This document shows positions 31,560 to 37,980 of a stretch of DNA of 46,917 nt, in pieces (positions within the stretch are counted from its first letter, which is position 1; each line of letters begins with the position of its first letter). The DNA comes from a virus. The stretch lies in the IMG/VR virus record IMGVR_UViG_3300020021_000001, positions 1 to 46,917 of that record. One strand, 5' to 3'. The notes beneath the pieces were generated by a model. The model had not been told where the DNA came from and made no database searches. It saw nothing but the letters and a program-made list of their open reading frames with translations. Position numbers and translations under genes: made by a program.

Positions 31560-32126
31560 ATGAAGACTTTCCTGGCATTGCTGATTCTGGCCTCATCTGC
31601 TTTCGCGCAACAGCCGCTGCAGTTTCATGGTCTGGCGCTGGGGCAGTCGGTCTCGACATTCAAAGACTGCTTAATAACGCCGAAAACTCCAGCCGAGATC
31701 ACGGCGGACGACTTCGGTTATTGGCGCGGGATTGAGAAGACGAAAGCAATTTGTGCCGGCGGACCGGGTTCTTTTGCGGTGAATGTAAAGCAACTCGAGG
31801 ACGGTCGAATTGATGAGGATGACGTAGTTTTCAAAAATGGTCGCGTTAGTTCAATTGCGATGTCGATGCACAAGCAGACCTTCGAAAACGTGGTTGCGGA
31901 TATGACTGCCAAGCTGGGCCGCAAGCCTGACAGCACCGAGCCCAAAGTTCTTCAGAATGCTTTCGGGGCGAAGTGGTCTTTCAACAGAGCCATCTGGGTG
32001 GGCGATGTCATGGCCACAGTGGAAGATGCGGTGGACGATAATCGGCATCCAGTCGCTACTGGCGTTGACGTAGTAATTGCGGACGGCAAGCCGCTCCCCG
32101 TCGAGAATCGCGCGAGCAGTTTGTGA
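31560..32126 (+). CDS. Exported protein of unknown function
   Basis: 188 residues. Signal peptide MKTFLALLILASSAFAQ (cleavage likely after FA-Q). The mature part is alpha/beta with two Cys (DCLITP, KAICAGG), which may form a disulfide, and a TFENVVADMTAKLGRKP segment. The start is near a TAAGAT -10-like box 10 bases upstream and has no ribosome site. It follows a terminator, so it is a separate unit, plausibly a lysogeny-expressed moron. Confidence 0.65.
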   Translation: MKTFLALLILASSAFAQQPLQFHGLALGQSVSTFKDCLITPKTPAEITADDFGYWRGIEKTKAICAGGPGSFAVNVKQLEDGRIDEDDVVFKNGRVSSIAMSMHKQTFENVVADMTAKLGRKPDSTEPKVLQNAFGAKWSFNRAIWVGDVMATVEDAVDDNRHPVATGVDVVIADGKPLPVENRASSL

Positions 32127-32377
32127 AGACTTTCCTAACCTGGACGTTCCGTGTGGGGGCATATTTCACTGCTGTGATTCTCGGGATCGTCTGGTTTGCT
32201 TCCTACGGCGAGCAATTGAATGCCACGCAAGGGTTCGACGCTGCCGCGAAGCTGAACAAAGAACTGATCCGCATTGAGGGCAACCGCCACGGCCAGTTCG
32301 GCGAGAACTTCAGCGCGAACGGAACCTACATCGGCGACGCGACAAAGGTAGTAGTTCTTGTCCAAGCCAGCCGCTAG
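32123..32377 (+). CDS. Small membrane-anchored protein
   Basis: 84 residues from GTG 32123, overlapping the preceding stop. The first bases (GTGAAGACTTTCCT) repeat the start of the upstream gene (ATGAAGACTTTCCT). One transmembrane helix (about 7-26, FRVGAYFTAVILGIVWFASYG) precedes a polar tail. Function unknown; probably works with the neighbouring exported protein. Confidence 0.6.
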   Translation: MKTFLTWTFRVGAYFTAVILGIVWFASYGEQLNATQGFDAAAKLNKELIRIEGNRHGQFGENFSANGTYIGDATKVVVLVQASR

Positions 32378-32438
32378 TTTTCTAGCCCACTTTTACGATT
32401 CGCGGAACGGCTAACCCGAAAGTTAGAGTACTCAACCG

Positions 32439-32467
32439 TTTCAGTTAATTCGATTCTGTGCGATAAT
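32439..32467 (+). promoter_or_regulatory. Candidate promoter of the integrase gene
   Basis: An extended -10 TGC-GATAAT (32462-32467) has TTTCAG (32439-32444) at 17-base spacing. It lies in the 158-base gap between 32378 and 32535, which otherwise shows only an AT-rich leader before the recombinase start. The TTTCAGTTA part echoes the late element core but is not a full copy. Confidence 0.4.
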
Positions 32468-32535
32468 CCCGCCTTCCGTTCGGATTTTGTAAATTACTTT
32501 CCTTTTTACATTCCCTTCGCTGGCCGGAAGGCACT

Positions 32536-33609
32536 ATGCAACGCGCTCTCCCCGTCGCCGCTCAGCACACGCTGGGTCATGTTGACTGTCCGGCCTGTTT
32601 GGAATTAAAGAAAATGATAGTCAGGACCGGCGACCTAGGCGGGATTACCTTTGCCCAAGCATGGCCAATCTGGTGGGAAGCGAAACAGCAGGAGATCGGC
32701 CCGAAGACTCAGAAGTGTCACAAGGGCTACCGCACTTCGCTGGTGCTGTTCCTTGGCGACGTTCTGCTCAAGGACATTCACATCGGCCACATCGTTGCCT
32801 ATCGCAGTTCAAGAGTCTCGGCGGGCTCAGGGCTGATCAATCACGAAGTCAACCAGCTAAAGCAGATCCTCGAGTTTGCCGGCCTGTGGTCCGTGATCGC
32901 GAAACACTACAAACCCTTGCGAGTTCGAAAGGGCGGCCCTGGCTACCGGATTGAGCTCGAGGAACTGAAGTGGTTGTTTCAGGTCTGCCAGAGTAAGCCG
33001 CGATGGAGGCTGGCATTTTTGTGCGGCATGGTGAGCGCTCAGACAGCTGCGGGCCCGAACGAGATTCTGAATCTCAGGCTCAAAGACGTGGACTTTAACC
33101 GCATGCAGGTGCACTTCATTGAAGGCACGAAAGTAGACGAGCGGGTGCGGACAATCCCCATGACGAACGATTGCATGTGGGCGCTGCGAGAACTCGAGTT
33201 GATTGCCAAAGAGAAGGGCGCAGACGAGCCGAGCCACTACCTGTTGCCGCGAAGGGCTTACGTCGCTGGCGGCCGGCCGGATCCGACCAGGCCGATGTCG
33301 AGCTACAAACGGGCTTGGATGGCTGCCCGCCTGGCGGCTTCGAAACGCTTCCCAGCCCTGAAGCATGCCCGCCAGTACGATCTTAGGCACACCGCGGCGA
33401 CAATGATGGCCGAAAATCCCAATATTGACCTTCCCACGTTGAAAGAAGTCTTAGGCCACGGGCCGGGCTCAAAGCTGGCTACAGACCACTATTTCCACTC
33501 GGCGCGCGCCCGCCGCAAGATGGCCGTAGACGTTCTGGACGGCCTGCGAAAACCCGCCGCAACTGCCAAGGAAATCGAAGACTCCGACGAAACCGAGTAC
33601 ATTCAGTAG
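32536..33609 (+). CDS. Tyrosine recombinase / integrase with altered catalytic residues
   Basis: 357 residues. N-terminal CPAC pair, then a SAM-like core-binding domain (ITFAQAWPIWW to about 140) and a catalytic domain. Lys199 (GTKVDERVRTIPM), Arg284 and His285 (YDLRHTAATMM), His308 (LGHG) and the nucleophile Tyr319 (TDHYFHS) are present. The usual first catalytic Arg, three residues before the Glu of box I, is Gly173 (TAAGPNEIL), and the box II His three residues before Arg284 is Tyr281. It lies next to a half-tRNA attP. Probably the phage integrase; whether it is active is uncertain. Confidence 0.8.
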   Translation: MQRALPVAAQHTLGHVDCPACLELKKMIVRTGDLGGITFAQAWPIWWEAKQQEIGPKTQKCHKGYRTSLVLFLGDVLLKDIHIGHIVAYRSSRVSAGSGLINHEVNQLKQILEFAGLWSVIAKHYKPLRVRKGGPGYRIELEELKWLFQVCQSKPRWRLAFLCGMVSAQTAAGPNEILNLRLKDVDFNRMQVHFIEGTKVDERVRTIPMTNDCMWALRELELIAKEKGADEPSHYLLPRRAYVAGGRPDPTRPMSSYKRAWMAARLAASKRFPALKHARQYDLRHTAATMMAENPNIDLPTLKEVLGHGPGSKLATDHYFHSARARRKMAVDVLDGLRKPAATAKEIEDSDETEYIQ

Positions 33610-33626
33610 CTTGTGCAAATCTCGCC

Positions 33627-33649
33627 AAGTAACCAGAAACAGGTTACTT
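33627..33649. promoter_or_regulatory. 8-bp inverted repeat upstream of a small DNA-binding gene
   Basis: AAGTAACC-AGAAACA-GGTTACTT is a perfect 8-bp dyad with a 7-base centre, between the integrase stop and the TTGACG promoter at 33668. It could be an operator for the next gene or an arm-type site of attP. Confidence 0.6.
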
Positions 33650-33667
33650 TCGTGTCTCATAATTCTA

Positions 33668-33696
33668 TTGACGGTATTATACAAACACGCTACATT
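33668..33696 (+). promoter_or_regulatory. Sigma70-like promoter of a possibly leaderless gene
   Basis: TTGACG (33668-33673), 17 bases, TACATT (33691-33696), then 6 bases to ATG 33703. No ribosome site is present. This repeats the geometry at 2359-2387. Confidence 0.6.
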
Positions 33697-33702
33697 CTAA
33701 CC

Positions 33703-33912
33703 ATGGCAAGGCCAAAGCGAGAATTCATAATCTTCCGTCCGACAATCAGAGACAAGGCCGCCATAGATACTCTCTGCGAAAAGCTTGGAATTTCGGCAGC
33801 AAACGTCATGCGACTCGCGGTTAACCGCATGGCGGAACTTGAAGGAGTGCAGGAACAGGTAGCGGCGAAAGCGACTCTGCTGGAATCTAGGGTGGTTAGC
33901 TCAGTTGGTTAG
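33703..33912 (+). CDS. Small putative DNA-binding protein next to attP
   Basis: 69 residues from ATG 33703; the frame is open to 33613 but the promoter at 33668-33696 favours 33703. Begins ARPKREFIIFRP, a basic beta-like N-terminus, followed by two helices (RDKAAIDTLCEKLG, SAANVMRLAVNRMAE), compatible with a ribbon-helix-helix fold. The last eight codons lie inside the tRNA-Val-like attP segment. Could be an excisionase or integration regulator; unproven. Confidence 0.55.
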   Translation: MARPKREFIIFRPTIRDKAAIDTLCEKLGISAANVMRLAVNRMAELEGVQEQVAAKATLLESRVVSSVG

Positions 33913-33932
33913 AGCGCCTGCCTTACAAGCAG
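33890..33932 (+). other. Half tRNA-Val (UAC) sequence, probable attP core
   Basis: The segment reads as the 5' half of a tRNA-Val: 7-base acceptor strand GGGTGGT, TA, D-arm (GCTC/GAGC), and an anticodon arm CCTGC-CTTACAA-GCAG with anticodon TAC. Identity to a tRNA stops within the 3' side of the anticodon stem and no T-arm follows. A tRNA fragment beside an integrase is a classic sign of an attachment site, with crossover in the anticodon arm. Here the phage carries the 5' rather than the usual 3' half. Confidence 0.8.
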
Positions 33933-33993
33933 TTTCCCTTTCTCATAGCACTTAGGCCGCCTGCCGATCCTGCCTCAGAAAACGGGGCAGCAA

Positions 33994-34179
33994 GTGCAAA
34001 ACTCATTCGATCAGTTACCACTTCCAGATCTAACACTCCGCTCTTATCCAGCCACGCGCGTAATCAAGTCTTGGGGCCTGCCGCCCTTCAAATCTGAAGC
34101 TCAGATCCGCGAAGAAATGAACACCCCGTATTTGGGCGTCGAGCGCCGTGTTCAGCCCTGGAAGCGGAGGCAGTCATGA
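33994..34179 (+). CDS. Small phage protein
   Basis: 61 residues from GTG 33994. Basic, Pro- and Arg-rich, with LRSYPATRVIKSWGL and a C-terminal RRVQPWKRRQS. Its stop overlaps the next start by ATGA. No family recognised. First gene of the long early block; the stretch between the half tRNA and this gene (33933-33993) shows only a weak CTGCC/GGCAG stem. Confidence 0.5.
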   Translation: MQNSFDQLPLPDLTLRSYPATRVIKSWGLPPFKSEAQIREEMNTPYLGVERRVQPWKRRQS

Positions 34180-34478
34180 ACTGCCTTTACTGTCAACGGC
34201 CAATCGGTGAAGTAACTGACTGCGACGGTGGCAAGCACGGCTGGAGGCACGATCACCAAAGCGGGCCCGATGCGTTTGCCTTTTGTGGCCACGAATACGG
34301 AACCTGTGCCATGCCGGAATCGACCCTAATCGATGGCCTGCTCCTGACCGTAGCCAAGTGTGAATACGAATACCCGGAGTCCAGTTCCGGGGCCTGCGAC
34401 GGTGGGCAGAAATGCCAGCGACAGCCTGCCGTCCTCGATCTGACCGACGAAATTATCAAATGCGCTTTTCATCAGTAA
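34176..34478 (+). CDS. Cysteine-rich phage protein
   Basis: 100 residues. Starts MNCLYCQRPI (CxxC), followed by a His/Asp-rich loop (CDGGKHGWRHDHQ) and further Cys pairs (FCGHEYGTC, CDGGQKC, KCAFH). Probably binds zinc, perhaps two sites. Possible small DNA-binding protein. Overlap with the preceding gene supports the start. Confidence 0.6.
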   Translation: MNCLYCQRPIGEVTDCDGGKHGWRHDHQSGPDAFAFCGHEYGTCAMPESTLIDGLLLTVAKCEYEYPESSSGACDGGQKCQRQPAVLDLTDEIIKCAFHQ

Positions 34479-34530
34479 ACCCGTTCCCAAGTTCCTGTGG
34501 TGGGATTTTGCGACACGGGAGAAACACATC

Positions 34531-34902
34531 ATGAAAAAGATTCTGGCATCAATCGCAACCTGGGCTCTTATCGTTAGCTGCTTCGCTGTGATGCAGGCCC
34601 AGGCGGAAACTCCGAACGCGCCAGTACCGGTCAATGATGGTCAGCAATTCCATCGCGTAAATGACGTGATGTACGGACTGCTGCCAGCGACCTGTGTCGG
34701 TCTCGCAACCAAGCGCCCATGGATCGGGCTGGCGACAGGCATCGGTTTGGGCGTCATCAACGAGAGCCGATACGGGAAAAACTTTTCTGTTTACCACTTG
34801 TCGCTGATCTCGGCTGGTGCGCTTGCAGGCTACGGATTCTCAAAACTTGAACGGCACTTCGCGAAAAAGAATGCACTCAAAGGAGAGCCATGGCAACAGT
34901 AG
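34531..34902 (+). CDS. Exported/membrane protein
   Basis: 123 residues with a GGGAG site. Signal peptide 1-25 ending AQA-E. Hydrophobic segments about 50-70 and 85-103, with PWIGLATGIGLGVINESRYG between them. Function unknown. An exported membrane-embedded gene inside an early block could be a superinfection exclusion factor, but no sequence evidence decides. Confidence 0.6.
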   Translation: MKKILASIATWALIVSCFAVMQAQAETPNAPVPVNDGQQFHRVNDVMYGLLPATCVGLATKRPWIGLATGIGLGVINESRYGKNFSVYHLSLISAGALAGYGFSKLERHFAKKNALKGEPWQQ

Positions 34903-35063
34903 CCGCAGACTCGAAATTGTGGCGCATCGGCCGCAACGTACCGATCAATGTGTACGACGGCGATCGGCCGGTTTGCCAGTGCCAGACGGCGCTTGATGCA
35001 AAGCTCATCGTCGAAGCCGTCAACAAATTTAAAGGCGAGCTAAGACAGAAATATGGCTACTAA
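34890..35063 (+). CDS. Small hypothetical protein
   Basis: 57 residues; ATG 34890 overlaps the end of the preceding gene and follows AAAGGAGAG. Beta-rich start (KLWRIGRNVPINVYDG) with CQCQ and a C-terminal Lys-rich helix. This pattern of short phage proteins reading 'IGRNVPINVYxGDRPVCQ' is common in early regions; function unknown. Confidence 0.6.
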   Translation: MATVAADSKLWRIGRNVPINVYDGDRPVCQCQTALDAKLIVEAVNKFKGELRQKYGY

Positions 35064-35106
35064 AAAACCATCTTCCCCCGCAACAGAAATTCAGAAGGAG
35101 ACACCG

Positions 35107-35316
35107 ATGCTATTTCAATTCGCAGTAGCGGGGATCGAACGGGACGACGCGACGACCGGCAAAGTTTCGTTTCATGGCAGGACTAAGGCCGGGCGGCTAA
35201 TGCTGGCGAGTATCACCGTGCCGATCGGCGAACTGAAAAATTTCAGCATCGACGACAAGTTTGTTTTGCTCCCCGCTGAAACTCAGGTCCGCACCACGGA
35301 GGTAATCAGCGAATGA
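35107..35316 (+). CDS. Small hypothetical protein
   Basis: 69 residues from ATG 35107, chosen for the GAAGGAGACACCG ribosome site; ATG 35053 would add an 18-residue Pro/Lys-rich start. Beta-rich (LFQFAVAGIERDD, KVSFHGRTKAGRLML). Coupled to the next gene by ATGA overlap. No family recognised. Confidence 0.55.
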   Translation: MLFQFAVAGIERDDATTGKVSFHGRTKAGRLMLASITVPIGELKNFSIDDKFVLLPAETQVRTTEVISE

Positions 35317-35480
35317 AGAATCTCTGGTTCGGCCTGATGTCCACTGTGTTCGTTGCTGGGGTGGCTCTGATTGGCGGAATCATGAGCTCGTTCATTCTAT
35401 CGGCGTGGCTGCTCTGGGAAGGGCTTTCTACTCTGCGCGGACATCCGGTTAAAGAGCCGTTGGTATTACCACGGGCATGA
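35313..35480 (+). CDS. Small membrane protein
   Basis: 55 residues, one long hydrophobic stretch (about 4-38, MSTVFVAGVALIGGIMSSF) that may form one or two helices. Begins MKNLWFG, which resembles MKNFWFS at the start of the second membrane peptide downstream. Three such tiny membrane genes follow one another, possibly from duplication. Confidence 0.55.
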   Translation: MKNLWFGLMSTVFVAGVALIGGIMSSFILSAWLLWEGLSTLRGHPVKEPLVLPRA

Positions 35481-35581
35481 AAGGCGACTCAATGAAGAAC
35501 TTTTGGTTCTCGTTCGGATGTATCTGTTCCGTCGCAGGCTTGGCTTGGTTTATTTACGCCGGAAGCGTTGGGATTCCATGA
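35477..35581 (+). CDS. Tiny membrane peptide
   Basis: 34 residues from ATG 35477 in ATGA overlap with the previous gene; an internal ATG (35492) gives MKNFWFS, matching the neighbour's start. A single helix (FWFSFGCICSVAGLAWFIYAG) spans most of it. Function unknown; may be a paralogue reduced in size. Confidence 0.45.
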   Translation: MKGDSMKNFWFSFGCICSVAGLAWFIYAGSVGIP

Positions 35582-35582
35582 C

Positions 35583-35723
35583 GTGCGGACGGAATTGGAT
35601 CTCGACCAGTTCTTTATAGTCGTTTTCTTTTTCATGATTGTGTTCGCGGTTTTAGGCGTGGTCTTGTCGGAAGTTTGGGCGCGACGGAGACGGGTGAGGA
35701 AATGGAAAAAAAGCCAACGCTGA
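35583..35723 (+). CDS. Tiny membrane protein with basic tail
   Basis: 46 residues from GTG 35583, just after the preceding stop. Hydrophobic helix about 11-31 (FIVVFFFMIVFAVLGVVL) and a very basic C-terminus (RRRRVRKWKKSQR). Overlaps the next gene's start region. Membrane peptides of this type can be pore-forming, holin-like or membrane anchors. Confidence 0.5.
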   Translation: MRTELDLDQFFIVVFFFMIVFAVLGVVLSEVWARRRRVRKWKKSQR

Positions 35724-35914
35724 TTTCACTCAAGGTCGCAATGTTTTGCGAGAACTGCACCGTCATATCGGAGCTTAAGACTGAAACTTGCCCGGCCTGC
35801 GGAGCGCATGGATGCATGCTGAGTTTGAGGCGTGTCATGAATCCAACCCCCGAACTCGGCTCGATAAATTTTGTACTTAAAGGGGACAAAACTTACTGGT
35901 CTAACTGGCCGTGA
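35702..35914 (+). CDS. Zinc-ribbon protein, small
   Basis: 70 residues from ATG 35702, with GTGAGG upstream. Two CxxC pairs (CENC and CPAC) about 16 residues apart form a zinc ribbon; the second half is a polar strand-rich segment (GSINFVLKGDKTYWSNW). Possible nucleic-acid or protein-binding adaptor of the replication region. Confidence 0.55.
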   Translation: MEKKPTLISLKVAMFCENCTVISELKTETCPACGAHGCMLSLRRVMNPTPELGSINFVLKGDKTYWSNWP

Positions 35915-35972
35915 TCCGCACGGCTCAACCGTAAACCCTAACTCTCCCCCTTCAAACGAAGGAGACACATAG

Positions 35973-36731
35973 ATGGATGACCTAGCCGTAATCACGCAGC
36001 AACCAATTGACGCGCTGGCAATCAGCCGCGCCCCGGAAATTGTTCTCGAAGAAGCGATGCGGGCCGCCAAAGCTCTCACCGATGTTATCGAGAAGAAAGC
36101 CAAGAAGATAAGCTTCAATGGCAAAACCTATCTTCAATTCGAGGACTGGCAGACTCTGGGCCGCTTCTACGGAGTGACCGCCGTTGTGCGCTCGACCAAG
36201 TTTGTCGAGTACGGCGAGGGCGACGAGAAAGTCTCGGGCTTTGAATCCGTCTGCGAAGCGCTTCTGGTCGCGACCAATCAGGTCATCTCGTCCGCTGAGG
36301 CGATGTGTCTCAATGACGAAACCAACTGGCGCAGTAAGCCGTTGTTCCAGCTCAAGAGCATGGCCCAGACGCGGGGATGCGCGAAAGCGCTTCGCAACGT
36401 TTTGGCCTGGGTTGTGGTTCTCGCCGGATACGCGCCGACGCCCGCGGAAGAAATGACGGGCAATGAAGAATCGAACGGCCAGCAATACGTGCAGTCTCCC
36501 AAGCGCAAATCGGAGCCGGTCAAGACGGCGACGCCAGCACCCGAAGAGTTGAACGGCGTATTCGAGGATTCAACTCCCGCGGCCAAGCCTCAGCCGGTTG
36601 CTGATGCGACGATGACGAGATGCGACAAGTGCGGCTCGACACGGATTCAGCCGGCGGGAATATCGAAGGCCAGCGGGAAACCTTACAAGGCGTTTTGCAG
36701 AGATTGTGCCGCAAAGAAGGTAAGCGCATGA
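35973..36731 (+). CDS. Conserved early phage protein, recombination-associated candidate
   Basis: 252 residues with GAAGGAGAC. Residues about 25-165 show a conserved-looking block: IEKKAKKISFNGKTYLQFED, WQTLGRFYGVTA, AEAMCLNDETNW, FQLKSMAQTRGCAKALRNVL, AWVVVLAGYAPTPAEEM. The last 40 residues form a zinc finger (CDKCG..CRDC). It directly precedes an exonuclease, the layout of phage annealing/exonuclease modules, so a single-strand annealing role is plausible, but I cannot name a family. Confidence 0.6.
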   Translation: MDDLAVITQQPIDALAISRAPEIVLEEAMRAAKALTDVIEKKAKKISFNGKTYLQFEDWQTLGRFYGVTAVVRSTKFVEYGEGDEKVSGFESVCEALLVATNQVISSAEAMCLNDETNWRSKPLFQLKSMAQTRGCAKALRNVLAWVVVLAGYAPTPAEEMTGNEESNGQQYVQSPKRKSEPVKTATPAPEELNGVFEDSTPAAKPQPVADATMTRCDKCGSTRIQPAGISKASGKPYKAFCRDCAAKKVSA

Positions 36732-37333
36732 GTACAGCCACGTTTTCATTTGAAGAGATCGGGCATCGCTACACGACCGAGGACGGAGCCGTAGTTCCTT
36801 CCGTGTCGCAGTGCATGGAACTTTCCGGGATCTCGGATGTTAGCGGCATTCCGGCCCACATCCTCGAACGCGCCTCAGCAATCGGCACGGCAGTCCACCA
36901 AGCCTGTGAATTCCTGGATCAGGACGATTTAGAGCTCGATTCGCTGGATCCTTCGATTGTCGGCTATGTAGTCGGCTATCAGAAGTTCCGCGAGGAGCAC
37001 GAATTCATTCCCGAACTGGTCGAGCATCGCATCGTCGCCGAGCTGGGCGGCATGAGATACGGAATGTGCGTTGATCGGGTGGGCCGGTTCAAAGTCTCAA
37101 AGAACACCATCCTGCTCGATATCAAAACCTCGTCGAAGCCACAACCATCATGGGGAATCCAGACCGCAGCTTATGCCGCCGGGCTCGGTCTCGACTGCGA
37201 GCGCAAAGTTGTGCACGTTGCCAAGGATGGAACTTACAGGCTCATTCATCACCGGGAAGACGATCTGACGACCTGGGCGGCGGCTTTGCAGGTTGCTCAT
37301 TGGAGGCTGGCACATGGCGCCAAGATCAAATGA
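36728..37333 (+). CDS. PD-(D/E)XK exonuclease (RecB/Cas4-like)
   Basis: 201 residues from ATG 36728, overlapping the previous stop. GTAVHQACE holds the conserved His, VEHRIVAELGG and MCVDRVG (Asp116), then LLDIKTSS with Asp131 and Lys133, and QTAAYAAGL, together the RecB-type nuclease core. It would digest or resect DNA ends in phage recombination with its upstream partner. Confidence 0.82.
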   Translation: MSTATFSFEEIGHRYTTEDGAVVPSVSQCMELSGISDVSGIPAHILERASAIGTAVHQACEFLDQDDLELDSLDPSIVGYVVGYQKFREEHEFIPELVEHRIVAELGGMRYGMCVDRVGRFKVSKNTILLDIKTSSKPQPSWGIQTAAYAAGLGLDCERKVVHVAKDGTYRLIHHREDDLTTWAAALQVAHWRLAHGAKIK

Positions 37334-37430
37334 TCTTGAACAGGACTCGCCGTACTCTCCTCCGTCCGGCGAACCTGCTCCAGCAACAGACTCGTGCCCC
37401 TTCCCAAGAGTCGTCCGAGTCTGCTGCTGA
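37314..37430 (+). CDS. Tiny ORF overlapping exonuclease end, uncertain
   Basis: 38 residues from ATG 37314 with GGAGG 10 bases upstream. The product is Pro/Ser/Asp-rich (SNDLEQDSPYSPPSGEP) and ends in VRVCC. A competing 41-residue frame (37330-37455) overlaps it. Either could be real; only the ribosome site speaks for this one. Confidence 0.3.
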   Translation: MAPRSNDLEQDSPYSPPSGEPAPATDSCPFPRVVRVCC

Positions 37431-37445
37431 AGCCGGTAAAAATTT

Positions 37446-37691
37446 ATGGATGTGACTGTGGATGAAGTTCTCGAAGATCTGCGGGATAGATGGCAAGCGA
37501 TCGAAGACGATTACGCACAGCTTTTTGAGGGATTGGGCCGAATGGTCTGGCATCACCGAGATTTGAGCGTGCCCCCAATTAAAGAGCAGATCAGGCTGCT
37601 CGAAGATGCGCGCGCCCGGCAACGGACAATCTCAGAGTCTATTGATGCAATTAAGAATGCCGCTGCCTCTGTAAAAGTGAAGCCCGCATGA
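37446..37691 (+). CDS. Small helical early protein
   Basis: 81 residues, helical throughout with alternating acidic and basic stretches (EVLEDLRDRWQAIEDDYAQL, EQIRLLEDARARQRTISES). Coiled-coil-like. Its stop overlaps the start of the zinc protein. Function unknown. Confidence 0.55.
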   Translation: MDVTVDEVLEDLRDRWQAIEDDYAQLFEGLGRMVWHHRDLSVPPIKEQIRLLEDARARQRTISESIDAIKNAAASVKVKPA

Positions 37692-37948
37692 AGCTAACGT
37701 GCATCCTCGCCGAGTGCCAGAACGAGATACCCCTGAGCCGGGCGCGGCGAGGCGGGAAGACTTGCTCACCTGAATGCGCTCGGGAACTAAACCGGCTTCT
37801 GCGTTCTCAGGCTGCTGTGAGTCACTGCCGTCTTTGTGGGAGGAGATACCGCAGCCGAAGCAAAGAATTGAAATTAGACCCTGTGCGGAGTCCGCACAAC
37901 GGTACACAGGAACCGTTGAGATTGGAAGTGAGTGTTGACGAAGAGTGA
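37688..37948 (+). CDS. Zinc-finger early protein
   Basis: 86 residues with CILAECQ, CSPEC and HCRLC knuckles in its N-terminal 60 residues, a compact treble-clef-like arrangement, plus a basic stretch (RRYRSRSKE). The C-terminal part is encoded by the second copy of the 30-bp palindromic repeat, so that DNA serves both as coding and as a structured element. Confidence 0.6.
   Translation: MKLTCILAECQNEIPLSRARRGGKTCSPECARELNRLLRSQAAVSHCRLCGRRYRSRSKELKLDPVRSPHNGTQEPLRLEVSVDEE
37870..37899. repeat. 30-bp palindrome-bearing repeat, copy 2
   Basis: Matches 16170-16199 at 28 of 30 positions; core GTGCGGAGTCCGCAC at 37883-37897 is a perfect dyad around one base. A second dyad overlaps (AACGGT 37898-37903 with ACCGTT 37912-37917) and CCTGTG/CACAGG flank the core. 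It lies 80 bases before the replication gene. Confidence 0.65.
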
Positions 37949-37980
37949 ATAGTCCAGCCAGATCGGAAGTGTACGGGTAA

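Noticed and set aside
32439-32455. TTTCAGTTA as a fourth copy of the repeated late element
   Set aside because: Only the short core matches; the conserved TTGCR and the GATAGTTA end at fixed distance are missing.
33890-33970. Complete phage tRNA-Val gene
   Set aside because: Only acceptor 5' strand, D-arm and anticodon arm are present; no variable region, T-arm or 3' acceptor strand follows.
37955-37975. AGATCGGAAG string resembling a sequencing-adapter start
   Set aside because: The bases that follow (TGTACGG) do not match the adapter and a gene begins normally at 37981; a coincidence.
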